Both the position numbers and the translations under genes were made by a program. Of a stretch of DNA of 64,000 bases, positions 61,102 through 64,000 are shown one piece after another. The notes under the pieces are model-generated. The model had not been told where the DNA came from, searched no databases, and saw only the letters and a list, made by a program, of their open reading frames with translations. Each line of letters opens with the position of its first letter. The first letter of the stretch is position 1. This DNA is from Pontimicrobium aquaticum (GTDB taxonomy: Bacteria; Bacteroidota; Bacteroidia; Flavobacteriales; Flavobacteriaceae): assembly GCF_005047595.1 (NCBI RefSeq), contig NZ_SUPL01000008.1:62001-126000 (forward strand), written 5' to 3'.

Positions 61102-61653
61102 ATGACAAAGCAAACGCTAGAAAAATTAAAGTATCCTATTGGATCTTTTGCAGCTCCAAAAGTTATTACAAGCAACCATATTAATAATTGGATTGATGTT
61201 TTAGAAGAATTCCCTTTCAAATTAAAGAACTTGGTATTGCATCTTAATAATGAACAATTAGATACACCTTATCGAGATGGAGGTTGGACCATAAGGCAAG
61301 TTGTACATCACGTATCAGATAGCCATCACCATAGTTATATTCGTTTTAAATGGGCTTTAACCGAAGATAAACCTGTTATAAAATATTATCATGAACAGCT
61401 ATGGGCTGAATTGCCAGACGCTAAATACGCGCCAATAAAACTGTCGTTAGACCACTTAGCAGCAGTACACTCTAAGCTTGTATATTTATTAAAAAGCTTG
61501 ACTGAAGATGATTTAAATAAGAGTTTTATTCATCCAGAACACAACCAAGAGGTCAGGTTAAAAAAGAATATTGGTATTTATGCATGGCATAGTAATCATC
61601 ATTATGCACATATTGAAAATTTATTAAAACGAAAGAATTGGTTAAGCCAATAA
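61102..61653 (+). CDS. DinB/YfiT-like putative metal-dependent hydrolase
   Basis: A 183-residue four-helix DinB-superfamily protein of the YfiT/BstA type. TIRQVVHHVSDSHHHSYIRF and GIYAWHSNHHYAHIENLL hold the His residues expected to bind a metal ion; EFPFKLKNLVLHLNNEQLDT fits the first helix. In Bacillus the BstA family moves bacillithiol onto electrophiles, but not all members do, so the substrate here is uncertain. The 3' end overlaps the convergent GNAT gene by 12 bp. Confidence 0.87.
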   Translation: MTKQTLEKLKYPIGSFAAPKVITSNHINNWIDVLEEFPFKLKNLVLHLNNEQLDTPYRDGGWTIRQVVHHVSDSHHHSYIRFKWALTEDKPVIKYYHEQLWAELPDAKYAPIKLSLDHLAAVHSKLVYLLKSLTEDDLNKSFIHPEHNQEVRLKKNIGIYAWHSNHHYAHIENLLKRKNWLSQ

Positions 61654-62094
61654 TTTCTCGAAGCAAACACTATTATCTACTCCAGCATATTGATCGTAAT
61701 TAGGAATAATATTATAACCCGTTTTTTTGTAAAGAGCAATGGCTTTGGGTTGCTTTTTTCCAGTTTCAAGAATGCAACGTTTATAACCTAATTGATGTGC
61801 CCAACATTCTAATTCACTTAAAACTTTTGTAGCAATTCCTTTGCCTCTTGTAATCGGTAAAGTGTACATACGTTTTATTTCTACAGTTACTTTGTCATAT
61901 TCTTTTAAAGCACCACAAGCAATAGGAGAGTTGTTATTGTAAGCAACAACGGCATGTTTTATGGCGTCTATACCATTGTATTGATTATAAAATTCATGGT
62001 CTTCACCATCAGATATAGCAAGGTCTTTATTTAATAATTTTACTAATTCAATGAAGTCTGTATTTGAAGAATCTGTTTTTTGGAACCGAATCAT
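61642..62094 (-). CDS. GNAT family N-acetyltransferase
   Basis: A 150-residue acetyltransferase. The acetyl-CoA pyrophosphate loop is ITRGKGIATKVLSELE (R/Q-x2-G-x-G/A), preceded by VEIKRMYTLP, and the last strands carry CILETGKKQPKAIALYKKTG. The start region MIRFQKTDSSNTDFIEL is normal. It lies 11 bp after the redoxin gene on the same strand, so the two are likely co-transcribed. Substrate unknown. Confidence 0.87.
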   Translation of the reverse strand: MIRFQKTDSSNTDFIELVKLLNKDLAISDGEDHEFYNQYNGIDAIKHAVVAYNNNSPIACGALKEYDKVTVEIKRMYTLPITRGKGIATKVLSELECWAHQLGYKRCILETGKKQPKAIALYKKTGYNIIPNYDQYAGVDNSVCFEKLLA

Positions 62095-62105
62095 AAAAAA
62101 CTAAA

Positions 62106-62663
62106 TTAATTTTTCCACTTAATATTACAACCAATACTTGGTTTTTGTACACTAGAATTAACCGTGCTGTTTAAAAGACATTCTAAAGCATGTCTTAAAT
62201 CTTTTCCTGTAACAGGAACACTGTTTCCTGGTCTAGAGTCGTCTAACTGACCTCTGTAAACTAACTTTAAAGCATCATTAAAAACATAAATATCTGGTGT
62301 GCAAGCAGCATCATAAGCTTTTGCTACTTCTTGAGTTTTATCATACAAATAAGGGAAAGGATAATTGTTATTTTTAGCATGAGTTTTCATTTTTTCAGGA
62401 GAATCCTGTGGATAATTAACCACATCATTACTTGAAATTGCTATAAAGTTTATGTCTAAATCCATATAGTGCTTAGAAATAGCAACCAAAGCTTCGTTTA
62501 CATGAATAACAAAGGGACAATGATTGCAAATAAACATGATTACAGTGCCTTTTTTTCCTTTAAGCTCATCAAAGCTTTTGTAAGTTCCTGAAATAGTATC
62601 AAGTAAATTAAAATCAGGTGCCTTTGTATCTAAAGGGAGCATATTTGAAGGGGTTCTTGACAT
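62106..62663 (-). CDS. thioredoxin-fold redoxin (AhpC/TSA-like)
   Basis: A 185-residue thioredoxin-fold protein. KKGTVIMFICNHCPFVIHVN holds a CxxC (CNHC) motif on the expected helix, AISSNDVVNYPQDSPE the following strand and CTPDIYVFNDALKLVYRG the cis-Pro region. It starts MSRTPSNMLPLDTKAPDFNL as in redoxin/AhpC-TSA-like proteins. It has no signal peptide and could be a cytoplasmic thiol oxidoreductase or peroxiredoxin-like enzyme. Followed by a GNAT gene. Confidence 0.87.
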   Translation of the reverse strand: MSRTPSNMLPLDTKAPDFNLLDTISGTYKSFDELKGKKGTVIMFICNHCPFVIHVNEALVAISKHYMDLDINFIAISSNDVVNYPQDSPEKMKTHAKNNNYPFPYLYDKTQEVAKAYDAACTPDIYVFNDALKLVYRGQLDDSRPGNSVPVTGKDLRHALECLLNSTVNSSVQKPSIGCNIKWKN

Positions 62664-62683
62664 GATTGTATTTTGATATTCAT

Positions 62684-62691
62684 CAAAAATA
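62684..62691 (-). promoter_or_regulatory. candidate -7 box for the redoxin-GNAT operon
   Basis: The minus strand reads TATTTTTG, a full match to TAnnTTTG, 20 bp before the ATG at 62663. An ATG (not TTG) sits at the ideal -33 position. Confidence 0.35.
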
Positions 62692-62762
62692 AAGAAACCT
62701 CAAGATTAAACATAATTGTAAATTAAAATTTATATCTTCAACTTTAAACTAAAAGTTAATAC

Positions 62763-63098
62763 ATGAAGGAAACCATTTCTTTTGAAGATTTTACAAAGGT
62801 TGATTTAAGAGTAGGTACAATAATAGAAGTAAACGATTTTCCTAAAGCCAAAAACCCAGCGTATCAATTAACTATCGATTTTGGTGATTTAGGAATAAAA
62901 AAGTCATCAGCGCAAATTACAACACGATACACTAAAGAAGCACTGTTAAATAAGCAAATAATCGCTACTGTTAACTTTCCTAAAAAACAAATAGCTGATT
63001 TTATGAGTGAATGTTTAGTAATGGGAGCAGTTAAGGGTAAAGATGTTGTGCTACTACATCCAGAACTTAAGGTAAAAAACGGAGCAACTGTAAATTAG
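62763..63098 (+). CDS. csaA: tRNA-binding protein CsaA
   Basis: A 111-residue single OB-fold protein. FEDFTKVDLRVGTIIEVNDF, then FPKAKNPAYQLTIDFGDLG, KSSAQITTRYTKEALLNKQI and FMSECLVMGAVKGKDVVLL match the CsaA/MetG-C-terminal (EMAP II-like) tRNA-binding domain. CsaA proteins form homodimers and have been described as export chaperones. It is followed 3 bp later by the symporter-family gene. Confidence 0.93.
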   Translation: MKETISFEDFTKVDLRVGTIIEVNDFPKAKNPAYQLTIDFGDLGIKKSSAQITTRYTKEALLNKQIIATVNFPKKQIADFMSECLVMGAVKGKDVVLLHPELKVKNGATVN

Positions 63099-63101
63099 TA
63101 T

Positions 63102-64000
63102 ATGTTAGAACTTGATTCAGTAAAAATTAACTTTGATAGTGGAGGGCTTTTAATACTTAATATTGCGTTAGCAGTAGTAATGTTTGGTGTTGCATTAGGT
63201 ATTTCTATTAACGACTTTAAAAATCTATTTAAACAACCTAAAGTTGTAATACTAGGTATTGTGTCTCAATTTATATTGCTTCCTTTTTTAACCTTCTTAG
63301 TTGTTTTATTGGTAAAACCGCAACCAAGTATTGCACTAGGCATGATGATGGTTGCTGCTTGTCCAGGTGGAAATATTTCTAATTTTATGACGCATTTAGC
63401 TAAAGGTAATACAGCACTTTCTGTAAGTTTAACAGCATTTGCTACTTTTTTGGCAATAGTAATGACGCCTTTAAATTTTCAGCTATATGGTAACCTTTAT
63501 GAGCCAACAGCTGAAATACTAAAAACAGTCTCGTTAGAACCGTTTGAGCTTGTAAAACTAGTGGTTTTAATTCTAGGAATTCCTTTGGTTTTGGGAATGA
63601 GTTTAAGGCAAAAAAACGAACAATTAGCTATAAAATTATCTAAAATCTTAAAACCAGTATCAATAATTGTTTTTATTGCTATTGTCATTATAGCGTTTTC
63701 AAATAATCTTGATATTTTTAGTGAATATGCGCATCATGTTTTAGCCATTGGTATAGGTCATAACTTGTTGGCAATATTTTTAGGTTTTAGTGTAGCAAAG
63801 ATTTTTAAATTATCATTTAGAGATACCAAAACATTAGCAATAGAAACTGGTATTCAGAATTCCGGATTAGGATTATTACTCATTTTTACATTCTTTAACG
63901 GTTTAGGTGGAATGGCTATTTTAGCTGCATTTTGGGGAATATGGCATATTATTTCAGGATTGTTATTAGCAACCTATTGGTCTAAAAAAAGTAATACTAT
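63102..64000 (+). CDS. bile acid:Na+ symporter family protein (partial, cut by window edge)
   Basis: At least 299 codons are open from ATG 63102 to the window end, with no stop, so the 3' end is missing. The translated protein begins MLELDSVKINFDSGGLLILN and has about nine helices. ACPGGNISNFMTHLAKGN and ETGIQNSGLGLLL are the two crossover signatures of the bile acid:sodium symporter (BASS/SLC10) fold. The cargo in bacteria is usually an organic anion; it cannot be told here. It starts 3 bp after csaA, so co-transcription is likely. Confidence 0.88.
   Translation, partial: MLELDSVKINFDSGGLLILNIALAVVMFGVALGISINDFKNLFKQPKVVILGIVSQFILLPFLTFLVVLLVKPQPSIALGMMMVAACPGGNISNFMTHLAKGNTALSVSLTAFATFLAIVMTPLNFQLYGNLYEPTAEILKTVSLEPFELVKLVVLILGIPLVLGMSLRQKNEQLAIKLSKILKPVSIIVFIAIVIIAFSNNLDIFSEYAHHVLAIGIGHNLLAIFLGFSVAKIFKLSFRDTKTLAIETGIQNSGLGLLLIFTFFNGLGGMAILAAFWGIWHIISGLLLATYWSKKSNT

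Overview
The window looks like a chromosomal piece of a marine-type Flavobacteriaceae genome (phylum Bacteroidota). It is A+T-rich by eye and has a T9SS-style secretome (a PorV/PorQ-like protein and sorting-domain-like small proteins). Promoters match the Bacteroidota -7 box TAnnTTTG and Shine-Dalgarno sites are absent. The gene orders adenosyltransferase-DUF2795-secA and recQ/kdsD-tatC-CMD-lptB are, from memory, typical of this family. I cannot name the genus with confidence. I saw no rRNA, tRNA, CRISPR array or prophage.

Layout. (1) 1-3958: a small lipid-linked sugar cluster with two GT2 polyprenyl-phosphate sugar synthases, a nucleotide-sugar epimerase and a GT39/ArnT-like membrane transferase. 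(2) 3990-5628: a MeaB-type GTPase and a DUF2911 protein. (3) 5834-8564: an ECF sigma factor, a one-TM protein that could be its anti-sigma factor, and a secreted repeat-rich protein. (4) 8752-15971, minus strand: SecA, a DUF2795 protein, a cobalamin adenosyltransferase, a SAM methyltransferase and a Uup-like ABC-F ATPase. (5) 16076-48901: a ~33 kb surface-polysaccharide locus, all on the plus strand except one DUF559 nuclease cassette. (6) 48913-64000: housekeeping and envelope genes, ending in a bile-acid:Na+ symporter-family gene cut by the window edge.

The polysaccharide locus starts with export and copolymerase genes (Wza-like, Wzc-like) and a short initiating phosphoglycosyl transferase. 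Next come a nucleotide-sugar dehydrogenase and 4-epimerase, which together could make UDP-GalNAcA, then a Wzm/Wzt ABC exporter followed by a methyltransferase-fold gene. After that comes a long run of GT2 and GT4 glycosyltransferases, interrupted by a nonulosonic (sialic) acid module: neuB, neuC, neuA, a D-2-hydroxyacid dehydrogenase and a possible GT-B transferase. It ends with an O-antigen ligase/polymerase-family protein, one more GT4 and a second, full-length phosphoglycosyl transferase. Most junctions overlap by 1-22 bp, so it is probably transcribed as long operons. No Wzx flippase was seen.

The points most worth following are: the DUF559 (Vsr-like) nuclease gene bracketed by ~60 bp direct repeats inside the locus; the dehydrogenase and unassigned transferase tied to the sialic-acid genes; the methyltransferase overlapping wzt as a possible chain-capping enzyme; the sigma/anti-sigma/secreted-repeat operon; and tandem small proteins that are little more than a signal peptide plus a sorting-domain-like fold. 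No function was tested here; all assignments rest on motifs, length and context.
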